Below, one piece after another: positions 45,431 to 57,629 of a stretch of DNA of 64,000 nt (within the stretch, counting starts at the first letter, position 1; every line of letters begins with the position of its first letter). This DNA is from Diorhabda sublineata (taxonomy: Eukaryota; Arthropoda; Insecta; Coleoptera; Chrysomelidae). The position numbers and the translations under genes are program-made. The DNA is taken from contig NC_079478.1 of the NCBI RefSeq assembly GCF_026230105.1, positions 26,613,653 through 26,677,652 of the forward strand, written 5' to 3'. The notes under the pieces were generated by a model that did not search any database, was not told the DNA's origin, and saw nothing but the letters and a program-made list of their open reading frames with translations.

Positions 45431-48400
45431 TATTTCTGACAAAGAAAAATAAAATTTATTTCGAATAAGATGAAGCTCCACCATATCAATCTTCCATTTA
45501 AAGAGTAGCTAAATGATTTCCTTGCAAATAGATTGGTCGAAGAGGAGCAATAGAAGAGTTACCAAGAACGATCTACTCGCTAACAATTTTTTATAGGCAT
45601 CTTCATGCGTGTTTGATAAAATAAGTTTTCCTTGATTTTTTTTTAAATATTATTTTAGTGCCGATTTATGAAAAAAATTATGGGAATAAAGAAAATGAAA
45701 ACTTATATTGGTTTCAGGGCTTTAAATGTTCATGAAAATGCACTCATACACTTATAATTTTATTTAACATTTTTCCAAATAATCAAATGAAGTTGTTATG
45801 TATTTTTCCAAATTTACACAAAAACAAACAAATTTTAACAATTTCTTTTAAAATTGACCCTTTCTCACATATAATCGTTTGTACCTTTTTTATTAAGTAA
45901 TAATTAAAATTATATGAACAAAACCATTCTTAAAATCACTTATTGTAATCAAGTAAACAATATTAAAATTTTATCTAAAAATGGTATCTTACTAAGGTTG
46001 ACTGTTGAAGAGAATTAGGAGTGGGGCTCTTAAAAGTTACTACAAAGAAAGATCAAGTATTCGCTATTTGAACGGTAGTTGAATCAAATCTCGCCTACAT
46101 GCCATTAAAACTGAATGAGGAGTGATTAAGTATATTTTCGAATTGTATATAGGGGCAGAATAAGGAGTAGTTTATTTTAGATACCCTTATTTAGAACGTG
46201 AAAGAGAATATATATAAAAGTATTATTTATTAAAATTAAGAACCTTTATTGCGGAATATATTAATGAATAAGCATTCTCCTATTACTAACATCGAATAAA
46301 TATGCAAACAGAAGTAAAACGCACCAATTACGTACGTTTGAACTTGATTATTGACCGTAGACGTAGATACGATATTCAAGTTTCAAGGACGTCACACTCT
46401 GTGAACTAAAAATAAGAACTGTACAGAAATAGATATAGTAGTCATCAACATATATACTTCAATGAAGAAATTCAATTTCGTAGCCATCACTCAATTATGC
46501 ATAAATGATTAATTGCCATTTAAACCGTCATCAAGCGCAAAGAATCAATCAAAAGGTGATATTATTAAAAGAAATCTTAAGCTTGCCGTTTGCGATGAAA
46601 TTCTATAACCACTTTCACACTATCGACAAAAAAACCAAGATATAACTGAATAATAATCTACTTTTACTTCTTTCAGATGTCTACTGTTAGGGAAAATGTT
46701 CTACATCTATTTCCTTACTAAGCGGCTATTCATCAACGGGAGAATGTCAGCAATCACCTTTTACTCTGTACTACTGGATTAAGATAAAATAGAGATGGAA
46801 GTACGTTTAAATCTTGATGCGAAAAAATCAAAATGGACCTGTTCACACTAAACACATTTATATGGGTTTCTATACACTAAAAAATGTTAACTGCAATTTG
46901 AAATTGGTTACATCGATATTTATAGAAATTTTCTTGATGCAAATTTGTTTTCACTTAAGGACTCTCTAGATTGGAAATTAATTTTAGAAACTAATTTGCA
47001 ATTAGAAGAATAAGTCTCTTCGATTAGATATGTCATCTTCTGGCAGAAAAGGGCATGTAGTAGCATTTGGCCGCGGTACAGTAATACATACCAGCATAAA
47101 AAACTAACAAGCTTACTTTGGCACTTTGGCTATGTTCGACATTTTTTTGTAGAAACTAACTCCACATTTCGGAATAAAATTCGTAAGAGATCATAACTAT
47201 TAATAATGTCCACGTTTCTGAAAGACAGTTCGTTAACTGTGAAACAGTGTTTTTAAGTTGTTCAATAGAACCATACCATTCAATAGAATCAAATTTAAAT
47301 GAAAATAATTTTTTTCTAGGAGTTTAAGCATTTGCTATTTTCATATTGGATAGAGAAATGTACCAATTCTTTTAAAATTCAACTAACCACCAAAGAATAC
47401 ATCCATGGGAGTTTGCACTACTATTTTGACTCATTTATAATTCGTTGGCTATTAATCCGATATTGGCGAATATTAGTGAATATTTACAACTCACTTGTAA
47501 TATTCTTGTTAACTTATTGTAACTGTTCTGAACTGTAACTCAATCCTAAAATAACGTTAAAATCTCTAGCCTGAACTTGGCTTCGACAGTAGCAATGGCA
47601 TAAATACTGGAAGTCGATAAGAGGAAACAAGTGAATCTATATTTACGGTTACACGTAAATTCCCCCGACAATTTAATGAAGCGGATTTATATTTTTTTCA
47701 TAACTAGTCGGTTTAAGTCTAAATATCATAGAAACAACTATTGAAGTTACGAATGCTCCAGATACTTTGGTCTATATATACTGAAGTAGTTTGAGCAGGT
47801 TTTTAAGAAATAATTTGAACTTGTTTGTTTTCATGTCTATTAAGCCAACGAGGTGAAAAAAGCTGACTAAAAAAATTGTGCAGTATTTTATTATTATCAT
47901 ATATATAAAAAAATTATTTGCTCTAACCCCTAACCAGTTAAGCCCTGCCTAGCCAACTTAAACGGTAATTGAGCGGGGCACAGGTTTATCTTGCGGTCTA
48001 GAATAGATAACATTTTTCATACTATAATTAATTACTTGGCTCTAGCTAATAGAATTCCTATGCTCCACGCAGCAAACCCTATGGTTGTAACCCTTAACGG
48101 CGGGTGAAAAATTTAGTGATTTTCGGTAAGTGATGGTGCTCTCGCTTTATTTATTACCGCAAAACAATTGATTATTCTGACCCCTTACCAATGAAACTTT
48201 AGCATTGATTCAAGCATCAAAATTTTATAATGGCACACAGTATCACTTCACCTACAGAATGCACCCCAAGCTTCCTAGCTATCGGAAATATGGCATTGTA
48301 CCAGAGAATAGGAGACTGAATTTGTCAGTTTGTGTTAACACTAGTATTTTTTCATTTTTCTTACGATAACGGAATCTTGCTTTTTTTTCAAATTATTTTA

Positions 48401-48699
48401 TTCTTACAGAAAATCAAGAATTTTGAAACGTGGAATCAACATTGTCAATTTCCAGAATTCTCAATTTTTTTATATTTTAATGATACAAATTCAGTAGACG
48501 GGATTATAGAAGTAAACATGCTAGTAATCATTATACTTATTTATATTCACATAGCCAATGCTGGAAGAATTAACGATTTCTCTGGAATATATTCAATTTT
48601 ACTGCTATATCCATCATAGTAACACCATCTGCGATCATCTACGATCCGTAATCGTAGTATAGTGTGATCTGTGATGTGTTTTCAAGTGAAAAATAGAAT

Positions 48700-48945
48700 G
48701 TGAATTGTCCCAAATCTCAGTACTAAGCTCTATTGTCTTTCTTCTGTTTATAAATGACATCGCCTATTTCGACATCAGTGGTGAAATATGTCTTTTTGTA
48801 CACGATACTAGTTTCTGAAGCAACCCTGATCTCACGGCACTTCATAGGATCATATCTATTGACTTAATCATCCTTAAATTATGGTGCGACTCTAATCTTC
48901 TCTGTCTCAACGTTTCTAAAACTAGTTTTATCATATAAAAATACT
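48700..48945 (+). pseudogene. CR1/Jockey-like LINE reverse transcriptase palm fragment
   Basis: Plus strand: FINDIAYFDISGEICLF in pieces, then FVHDTS where the FADDT catalytic box should be, and ALHRIISIDLIILKLWCDSN, the segment after the active site. The second catalytic Asp pair is damaged (FVHD). The flanking parts of the gene are missing. Confidence 0.75.
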
Positions 48946-49187
48946 TAGCTGCCTTTTTAATTAAACATTGAGGTTGTTGAAACTTGGGGCTTGTTGGGGA
49001 CAATTTCTTGAAGTGGGTCAGTTTTGTCAGTTTTTGATGAGTACTGTTATAATTGTATCTTTCTATGTTGTGCCTCTTTTCTTAAGTATAGTATCTATTA
49101 CTTGGTCTCATGTCGCTTTAGGTGTCCCTCTTCTCTTGTTTTTGCCTACTTTTGCTCCCCATTTTCCCCTCACTGGTCTTTACTCTT

Positions 49188-49560
49188 TCATTCTATGTGA
49201 ATAACCCTTCCAGCTGTCTTTGCTGAATGAATTCCATAAGAGACGTAATATTTCATATCTGCTGCTCGCAATGCACTTTTTTGTCTAATAGTGAGAATCC
49301 ATGTTTCGTAACCGTAGGTTAATATTAGAAGGTAAATTGCTTTATAAACATCTAGTTGTGTAAATCTTGAGACTTCTCTTTTGTTTATTAGGCAATTTTT
49401 TATGCAGGAATATGTGTTTACAGCCTTTCTAAATCTCTTTACAGTTACTGCGTCTTCTTTGCATATATTTTTTATTTCTGTTCTAAGGTATTTAAATGTT
49501 CTCACTGTTTTAATCCCTCTACTTCTCTGTTTATCATTTGATGTTTCAGTGCCATAACTT
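49188..49560 (-). pseudogene. RTE-like LINE reverse transcriptase C-terminal fragment
   Basis: Minus strand, about 105 codons open: TFKYLRTEIKNICKEDAVTV, AVNTYSCIKNCLINKREVSR, YKAIYLLILTYGYETWIL and ALRAADMKYY. These are the hallmark blocks (YLG, LTYGsEtW, E/D-MKYLRR) after the palm of RTE-type LINEs. Truncated on both sides. Confidence 0.85.
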
Positions 49561-50184
49561 CAGTCTTTTATACATTTATTCCCATGCTAAACTGCTTCAT
49601 TCCATCAACATACATGTGTGTGTAATAATAAAATCTCGTTTAAATATAACCTGGACGTTATATAAATATACAAACATTTAATATGAGATGACAACCACAA
49701 AGGCAGCAAGATTTCGTAGGCATTTGACCTAAAGTTGTCGTGTAAACAATATGTATAATTAGTATTCTAAAAAGTAGCGTAGTATAAGTAAAGATTATTT
49801 AAGTGTCAACTAGTAGTATAATCAAATTCTAGTAACATGTACCATGTGGTTTCATTCCCTCTTGACGTTATGAGAGAACCTCAAGTGTTTCCGTTGCCGA
49901 ATTGAAATACCAATACCGTACTGATATATTCTGCATCAATGTATTGTGAGGAAATGAGTATTAACTTCTCGTAATAATATCAGAGCACTCAGGAAACTCA
50001 CAAAAAATATTATAGATTTGTTGCCATTGGTGATTGGAAGTTTATTGGAGCGCATGTCTATAAGTACTGTTTTGACTCGATAGGCCAACCAGAAGCCTAC
50101 TATGCTATTATGAATTACTATGAAACGCTGTTTTTTTCGTTTTTCCCGAAAACGCATGAAAATGGAAAATAAGAGACAAAGGTG

Positions 50185-50222
50185 ATCTTTAGTATTCTAT
50201 GAAATAATGGAATACTAAAGAT
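50185..50222. repeat. Perfect 13-bp hairpin
   Basis: ATCTTTAGTATTC, a 12-nt loop, then its exact inverse. Too short for a typical microRNA precursor; meaning unknown. Confidence 0.8.
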
Positions 50223-50439
50223 GCCAAAATGGAAATTGACACATTTCCAAATACTATTTTCTTGAGATTCTGTGAAAACATACAGCCCATAAAATGAATC
50301 ATAAAAAATGAACCGTTTAGAATTTATTAGGAAAAGACTTTCACGCGTGTAGAGCATAAACTAACGACTTCGAAAGGAGGTAATTTTACTTTAATCTGAT
50401 TGTGATGGATGACCCAAAAATAACCGGAATTATTTCTAT

Positions 50440-50790
50440 AGAATCTTTTGTATCAAAGTTTTCACAAAACACCCTTATCCCCTCCAATATACTCAAGAAT
50501 ACAGTTTTCCTACCTGCGCTTCCACTGTCCGGAACATTTTTTTGTTTGTAGAAATAGTTTACAGCTCATTCTAATGTTGTGGTATCAAAGTTCTTTCGTG
50601 CCTCTTTTTAAACGTGGAAATAAGCAAAAGTGCCAAGGGACCAGTTCATGCGAATAACTGGTCTACGGCAGCCTAACCATGCTATGTTTAGCCTAAAACT
50701 GTTAAATGGAGATACTTGTATGTCCAGGTGCATAATCATGGTGGAAGTCTCCTGAGTACCACAAATTGGTTCTCTTTGACGAACACTGTT
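50440..50790 (-). pseudogene. Degenerate mariner-like transposase, C-terminal part
   Basis: Minus strand, frame-broken: FHHDYAPGHTSISI (second-Asp motif, usual form QDNAPAHTS), then a degraded third-Asp motif, FPRLKRGTKE, and IRMSCKLFLQTKKCSGQWKR, which corresponds to the FQ-CF-QW-RW C-terminal signature. N-terminal half not found. Confidence 0.72.
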
Positions 50791-53009
50791 ACGTCATCAT
50801 TCCAACATTTCGTTTGAACACAAAGTTCTCTTCATTTCAGTCAGTGGCCATGTCCACGACGATAAATGTCATCAATCTATTACATCAGCATTTTTCTCGA
50901 GTAGAAAACAAAATTTCAAAGCTGTACGCTGTTCACTTATAATAAAAAAAATGAAATAGGAACAAAGTAGAACTAAGAAAACATTCACTGTATATGAATA
51001 GAATGACTGAACTGAATTATGATAAAAGGAATATGTGTTGAGGATGCGTAAAACCCTTCTACAACCACCTTTTATGATGAATATCTACACTTAAATGGGA
51101 AATGGGAAATTTCCATGACAAGTAAATCATATTTATGGTGAAAAAAATTCACTTGTTTCTGAAAGAAAGTGAAAAGGAATCGTGAGTCTATGCACTTTAT
51201 GTTGTGAAATATTGTCTCGCGATAAATATACTTGATAACAATCAATTTTTCAATATCATTTGATATAACAACTCCAACATTCGAGTCGGAACCATTGCTA
51301 CGTGAATAAATCAATCATCTCATAAATTCAAAACCGCAAACCTAATATTTTTCTCTTATTTGAATTAAATCATTATTAAACTAACCCGATTCAATGTAGG
51401 AATGTTTCTACATCCTGTAGAAACTTCGACATGGTTGATTGCTACGATTCAGCAGTTTCCGGAATTATCTCCTGTACTTTTTTAAAGAATGCTCGATTTT
51501 TTTCGTTTCAAATTACTTTTTATTTATAGCACTCAAAAGGTATACAAGATGCTTGGTTTTCTTGATTTTTTTCAGCATATAAGGGGCAAATGCTTAAGTG
51601 GACAAAAAATATGGGATTTTAGTTTTTCACCCGGTACAAATAAAGAAGGAAATTATATAGTGACACTTATTTTTTTATATTCCTTCAAGGGGCGAGTCGA
51701 ATGTAACATACTTTTATTGCCATCTTTCGCTTTTTAATAACTTAGGGGTACAATTATTTCTTACATCAGCCCACTTAAGTATTACCTGTGAAAAGACCCT
51801 TTCCACGAAACAGTTTGAGCTAGGCATTCTAAAATCAAAGGATAACATTCCCATACTCTTGTATATGATTATACATTACAATGTATGGGTAAAATTGATT
51901 GATAGCTTAGCATTAGATGAAATGATTATATTGCGATCGATCCATAATAAGAGCTGATATTCTGTCACATATGATTTACCAAATAAATTATAGTTAAAAA
52001 TCTCGAAAAACACACTTATAAGGTTAAACAAATAATTCTCACTTTCTTTAGTACACTAAGCGAGAGAGAGTAATAAGTATTAGTAACCCTCCAATACCAA
52101 TGCAGGCATAAACCAGTATCACAACAAGTTAAGGAACATTTGGATTGTCAAAATATGTCGAATTAAGTTTATACGGTAGTCAATTACGTGGGTTGGAAAC
52201 TAAATGATTATTTTGAGTATTTTTAAATAATCTTAATTGAAAATTAGCTTATTTTTTGTCAACAACGAAATATGCCTAATTTTGACCGCAAAATGGAAAA
52301 TAATTTGAACTTTAATTGTATAATAAATTAACTGGAATTATTTCCAATTATAATTATAATAAAAAAATAAAGAAATAATTCTAAGGCAAGTAATATAAAC
52401 AATGAGTGACACGAAAATCAATTCCTTACAAATATCAACTTACCTTATGAAATTTGAACGTTAGATTTACTTTTTTAACAATATAGGAGCAAGTACAAAG
52501 CATTCAACCGACAAGAGTGAAAACTAATAATAAATGATATTGCATATTATTGAAAATTTAATTAATTTCATTAATGAATTTTGGAAAAACCCATTCCACT
52601 GTCATCTTGGAAACGATGTTAAAATGAAATATGAGCGGTTTCTCATTAGAACTTTTGAATACTTATGTATTCATCGTCTGGGATAAAATTGATAAAGATT
52701 TCCGGTAATTTTTGTTAGTATTAATGTTTGTATAAATTTTCGAACTCATAGAAATTCAAAATTCAATATTCAAATTGACGTTGATAGAAAAAATATTCTA
52801 TTTAGAGCGAGAAATGCTGTATTGTCAAAAAATTTTACAATTTGTAGTCAAAATCTAGTAAAAACCGAAAATCAATTTCAATAAACAGGAGAAAACCACA
52901 ATGAGTCGAAAAATTATGGGTGATAGTAATAGGTAATAATTAGTATATAAGTTGTATAAATTAAATTAAATATTATTAGAAGTTGTTTACAGAGTAGAAT
53001 AAATATGCC

Positions 53010-53580
53010 TTCAAATTATTGCAGAATGCAGGAAAATATGATATCCATTTGATTTAAATTGGCAAGTGATTTTGCATTGTAAAATATTGAGTCTTTAACT
53101 AATGCTGAATGTGGAGTAGATAGGTAAAGGTTGAGCTTCGCATTCCTGAGTGGATAGCCGTGCAACGATCTTTCTGAAATTGGAGGAGCGTACTTACGAA
53201 TTAGGAAAACGGATTCAAAGATGAATAAAGAAGGAAGCGTCAGAATTTTTAATCTTTTAAACAAGTCCTGGCAATGAGCCCTGTTGTTTAGTCTGAGTAA
53301 ATACAGCTCCCTTTGAAGTTTAAAGATTCGCTCAAATTGAGTCGCACCATACATACCCTAGAAGAGAAGGGCATATAGGAGATGGGACTTAATAAGGGCA
53401 TAATAAACTGTTCATGAGATAGATACGTTCAGTTCTTTGGAAACTGACCTCTGTACAAAACATGAGGAACTTAATTTTTCATATGTGACAATATGTAACT
53501 CCCATTTCAAGGAATTGTCCACAACAAGGCACAAGAATCTCACAGATGCAACGATCTCAATGGTGGTGTTATTTAATAAA
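53010..53580 (-). pseudogene. CR1/Jockey-like LINE, thumb and C-terminus
   Basis: Minus strand. VRFLCLVVDNSLKWELHI (usual form VKFLGLIIDNKLTWKxHI), CFVQRSVSKELNVSIS, YYALIKSHLLYALLF, FERIFKLQRELYLLR, LFKRLKILTLPSLFIFESV and NAKLNLYLSTPHSALVKDSI follow each other, with one stop and one frame change near 53355. The palm is missing. It is probably the 3' end of an otherwise 5'-truncated insertion. Confidence 0.87.
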
Positions 53581-54639
53581 AAAGGCAGCAATTTATTTTA
53601 ATATGATAAAACTTAAGTATTAGTGATAAGTTAATTATTATATAAGCGAGAGTCCGTGTTTTTAAATTCACCTCGCCGATAAAAATAGTATAAGTAAATA
53701 AAAAAAACATTGCAATACTTCACATTCACGAAATATATAATTTGATGTTTGATTTGCGGTATTGTATTGTTTTTGTTTCAAGGTTTATTCAATTTTTGTT
53801 CATGTCAATAGGGTTTTGTTCTTTGCTCTTTTTTAGTGGAATTCTGAACAATTCATGAAAATATGTTTAACGGTTAGTCTCAAACCGCTAATGTTACATT
53901 TGGAAGGATCTTCATTGACTATTCGATAATCAATAATTTGAATATGACCAAGTCCTTGACTTGAAACTTTGTTCTAACGTTGCTGCATGTTTAAAGCTTT
54001 TGAAACTATTTTGATCACTAGTCTGTTTGGATATTTCACTCAATCAACTCCTTTGTGAAGTTCTGGATATATGAATAAAAAACTTGGCAGAGTGATAACC
54101 GAACGCATATTTTGGTTTTGCATAACTCGTTACGAAAACTAATTCTTGATGTATAGCGTATGTTATAGTGAGTATTCACTACACTTGTGCCAACCATTGA
54201 CGAGCCTACTTAGTGATTATATCTATTCTTGTACAATCAGTGAATGAAACTTCTTTTGTTTGTGTTTTCTTTCTATTAAAACTCAATAATTTGGTGTTAT
54301 GGAGGTGGAGGGCAATATCTAAAGAATAAGATTATAGATGTTCGTAGGATTATTTAGGGAAAACTGTAACTAATTTCTGATCTGCCGTATACGTTATAAC
54401 TGTACTCGTAAAAAGTGGTGTGATATTGGTATTTTCAGAAGGGGCTGCTCATATTCAATTACCACTGAAATAATTTAGTTCTGGTTTAGTAGTAGATATT
54501 ACATAATTGATTTTGACTTTAACGATTCATGGTGTTAAAAGGTTTTTGATAAATAAGGTATCTTGATCATCAAAAATTGAGAAATATCGATTATATGATA
54601 AGGAAGATGGGTTCGAGGAGGAAAAGTTCATCAATTATT

Positions 54640-54893
54640 ATGAGTATTTTTCCGAGATATCACCTCAAAAGGATATGACCAAAATTAAGTTTTTATTTTT
54701 TTTTTAATTCCAGTTATGCTTGAAGCTTGAAATTTTCGTGCCCTCGCAAAGGACTAATTACGGGTATCTTTCAAATATACCTATTACATTATACGGGGAT
54801 GAAATTAGCAGCCCTTTTAAGTCGTATAGCATTTTAAAAAAAAATTTTAATTATGTTTTATTTTTTCTCTGCCGGTATTTGTTTTGGGAAAAA

Positions 54894-54944
<51 letters not shown>

Positions 54945-55225
54945 TTATATATTTATTTCATAAAACATCAAATTTTGATATGAAATAAATTCATGGATGC
55001 TGATTTCATTCCCATATAATGTAACAGGAATATTGAAAAAATACTCGTAGTTAGTCCTTTGCGATTTCTCGAGAATTTCAGAATAACAAGTTTTTAGCAT
55101 TACTGAAATTTTAGAAAAAAAAAAATAAATAAAAACTCAATTCTAGTCACCAATTTTTAAAAGTAATATCTCGAAAAGCGGTGGACTGAGGAAATTTTGT
55201 TATAGGAAAGACTCATCTTAATTTA
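54640..55225. mobile_element. Foldback-like element with inverted arms of about 190 bp
   Basis: The left arm (about 54645-54835) and right arm (about 54985-55195) are inverse copies. Shared words in order from outside inward: CGAGATAT, AGTTTTTATTT, GCAAAGGACTAA, TTACATTATA, GGATGAAATTAGCA (left form). The centre holds a (TA)n tract. No open frame of significance. Outer boundaries are approximate. Confidence 0.8.
54897..54942. repeat. (TA)n microsatellite in the centre of the foldback element
   Basis: 46 bp of TA between the inverted arms. Confidence 0.96.
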
Positions 55226-55501
55226 ATATTAGCAATCACTTTCTGAATTTGGTGACATGAATCTAGAAATACCCTGTATATCTATCAAGTTCACGCTAAA
55301 ACAAACAAAAGTGAAATATGTCTTAATAAATTGGAAGAATATTATTTGTATAGTTTATTTACGAGATATCGGTTGGTGAAATTGATTGATTAATTAGTTT
55401 AATCGGATTGGATCCTTCAGTCAAAAGTGATAAATAGACATAACTAGTGTATTTTAATAATAAAAAAAAGACACTACTCAAATCTTATCGGAATTGGATT
55501 T

Positions 55502-56008
55502 TGGCCAATTTTTCTGGAATAAGCCACAATAATAGTTAGAAGCAAGCTTATCAAAAGTCTGAATATACACAAAACCCCAAAACCTCCCCAACACCGTCAA
55601 AACTACCACTGAAGAGTCCAAGGGTGTCATAAGAGGAGGAGTTTCGACCAGCTTTTCTAACACTTGGCACAATGATAGTTTGGAGCCAGCTGATCAGAAA
55701 AAGGGCCAATTTTTGTGAAATTTGGCATAATGATGAAAAAGAAAAGCTGTTTAAATGTCTTAAAAGGCACGAAGCTCCAAAACCACATTCTACTATCAAA
55801 AATAACATATAAAGTAAATCATGTAAGGCAATGAGGTAACGTAGATGCGTGACAAAATGGGAGATTTGAAAGCTTGCCTTGAACAGTCATTGCATCAAAT
55901 TTCAGAACAATTGGCTACAAGCAATTCCCTTCCTCCCAGGGTACCTTCGGAAACTTATAATCAGCTTGCTTTGAACATCATTGTGTCAAGTTTCAAAAAA
56001 ATTGGCGA
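55502..56008. repeat. Five diverged copies of a 32-36 bp motif in inverted array
   Basis: Consensus-like ATCATTGTGCCAAGTTTCAG followed by AAAAATTGGCC. Three copies lie on the minus strand (55502-55537, 55646-55680, 55703-55734) and two on the plus strand (55884-55916, 55974-56008). Spacing is irregular. It may be a relic of a tandemly repeated element with inverted halves. Confidence 0.55.
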
Positions 56009-56880
56009 ACACTCAATTTTCCCAATTGCTTCCCAATTCATAGTGTAAGATCGAAAGCAAATATAATGTAGATCTTATTCCTGAGGATTCTAAGGGTAGC
56101 AAATTAACACTCAAGGTTACAACAATTGCCAACTTGTAGTTGATGTGAATTCGAATTTTGTTATTAGTTTGGTTTTAAAAACGGGCAGTTACGGGCAAAA
56201 AATAAAAAATGAAGAACTATCGTTTTAACGACCCGTACAAGGCAATACTTGTAAGAAATGATAGATTATGCTATCAAGGAAATATTTTTGTGTGTGTGGA
56301 ATCCGAGAAAGCTTTGGGATGAACTTTTTCAAACAATTAATAATAATGCCAATAGTTGTTCTTTGTCTTTAATGTAGGTTAATCCTTCCTGGTGTTCAAT
56401 ATAAATTTTATTATATTCCATATAAAAATTAGAACCAGCATAATTTTTTTTATCATAAAATAATCCAAAATATAAACAATTGCTCTCATTTTTTAAATTT
56501 TTTTATTTAATCAAAATGTTCTCTTTACCTCGTTCTCCGCCACGTCAATAGAAACTTGACCTGATACGGATGAAAGCTATACGACTGACTTAGAAATAGA
56601 AGAAGAGTTGATTAATTGTAGTAAAATGAAAATTAGATAATAACGAATATTAGAATGAAACTGAACTTATAGTACATATTAAAATAGTGATATGTATTTT
56701 AGCCCTAATGATAAACCTTTTATTCCTTGGGTAAAAATGTGAAAATTCCTATGTGTACTGAAGTTCTTTTATTTTTTAATTATAAAACCAACAGTACTTG
56801 CATATTCAATATTTTGTGTTTCATTTATTGACATAAACTGAAACAATACTGTCAATAATATATAAAAGTGATATTTTTAC
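56009..56880. other. AT-rich intron sequence, nothing recognised
   Basis: The last part of the Osiris C intron next to its donor site. Confidence 0.5.
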
Positions 56881-57184
56881 CTTCTTCGAAACTTCTTTTG
56901 CCACTTTCAGGTACAGCAATTCTAATTTCGTGTTCTTTTAAAAATCTCAAACATCTTTCGAATAAATCTTCTTTTTCTTTAACACTTTTACTAGTTCTTC
57001 CAATTTTCTTCAAACTAATGAATCCTCCAATATTCTCATCTTTTTCAAACTGATTAATTTTTGTAACTAGTTGATTTTCTATACATTCTACAGAATCATC
57101 ACAATTTTCTGAACAAAATGATTGTACGAAGAGACTTGAAACAACAAAGAAGTATACTGTTTGTTTAAACATTGTACTGTTCAT
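56881..57184 (-). CDS. Osiris-family protein C, exon 1 (N-terminal)
   Basis: Starts at ATG 57184 (a second ATG at 57172 is possible). It encodes a signal peptide (MNSTMFKQTVYFFVVSSLF, then VQSFC), a short acidic Cys region (NCDDSVECIENQL), and the leucine-patterned Osiris N-domain (VTKINQFEKDENIGG, ERCLRFLKEHEIRIAVPE), then ends at GAAGAAG before donor GTAAAAAT. Without splicing it would stop eight codons later and lack the hydrophobic domain. The missing half is found in matching phase at 34939-35234. The protein is shorter (about 199 residues) than Osiris A and B and lacks their Gly linker and His/Ser tail, so it is a different Osiris type. Confidence 0.85.
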
Positions 57185-57198
57185 CAATTGAAACTAAG

Positions 57199-57234
57199 AC
57201 TAAGTGTCAAAAGAAAAGCGATACTTAATTTATA
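57199..57234 (-). promoter_or_regulatory. Core promoter of Osiris C (TATA and initiator)
   Basis: Minus strand: TATAAATT at 57234-57227 and TTAGT at 57203-57199, with the predicted start at A57201, 33 bp after the TATA box begins. The 5' UTR is about 17 nt. Confidence 0.6.
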
Positions 57235-57629
57235 TTTTTCAGTGTTAAATACTGGTAGAAAATTTTTGATAAAATATGTAACACGGATAAGGCGAATACC
57301 AAGTTGGTGCGTGTGTTGGAATACAATTGAGTTCGGTGTTTGTTTAAAGACTTGAATTGCGAATTCTATCCATTATCAGGGCCGTTAGATAAAAGGCTAT
57401 TTATTTGAAATAACCATCAACATTTTCGGAAGACGTTGATGCTAATGATGCAGTGACTTCTATTATTTTATGAATTGACTAATACAAACTCTTATTCTTG
57501 TGCTAAAACTGTTTATTATTCACATTTACTAATCAAATATTAAACCATAGGAAATCATTTGATTACTATATTCATTGCCATACAAATAATATGGACCTCA
57601 ACATAATTAATAATAATAATGGCTCAACT
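57235..57629. other. Intergenic DNA upstream of Osiris C
   Basis: No recognised gene. It may include regulatory DNA. Confidence 0.4.

Larger units (their letters stand above)
35235..56880 (-). other. Large intron of Osiris C (about 21.6 kb)
   Basis: Donor GTAAAAAT at 56880 and acceptor TTTTTAG ending at 35235. The intron holds LINE, mariner, MITE and foldback remnants listed separately, and a possible nested plus-strand exon near 43.8 kb. Apart from those, I recognise nothing in 35.3-36.1, 36.8-38.1, 39.3-41.0, 44.0-45.3, 45.5-48.7, 50.8-53.0, 53.6-54.6 and 56.1-56.8 kb. The length is an inference from matching exon phases. Confidence 0.65.

Noticed and set aside
50185..50222. MicroRNA precursor
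   Set aside because: A 13-bp stem with a 12-nt loop is too short; kept only as a small hairpin.
51489..51737. 82-codon plus-strand open frame rich in Phe and Leu
   Set aside because: AT-rich composition, no motif and no promoter signal; chance open frame likely.
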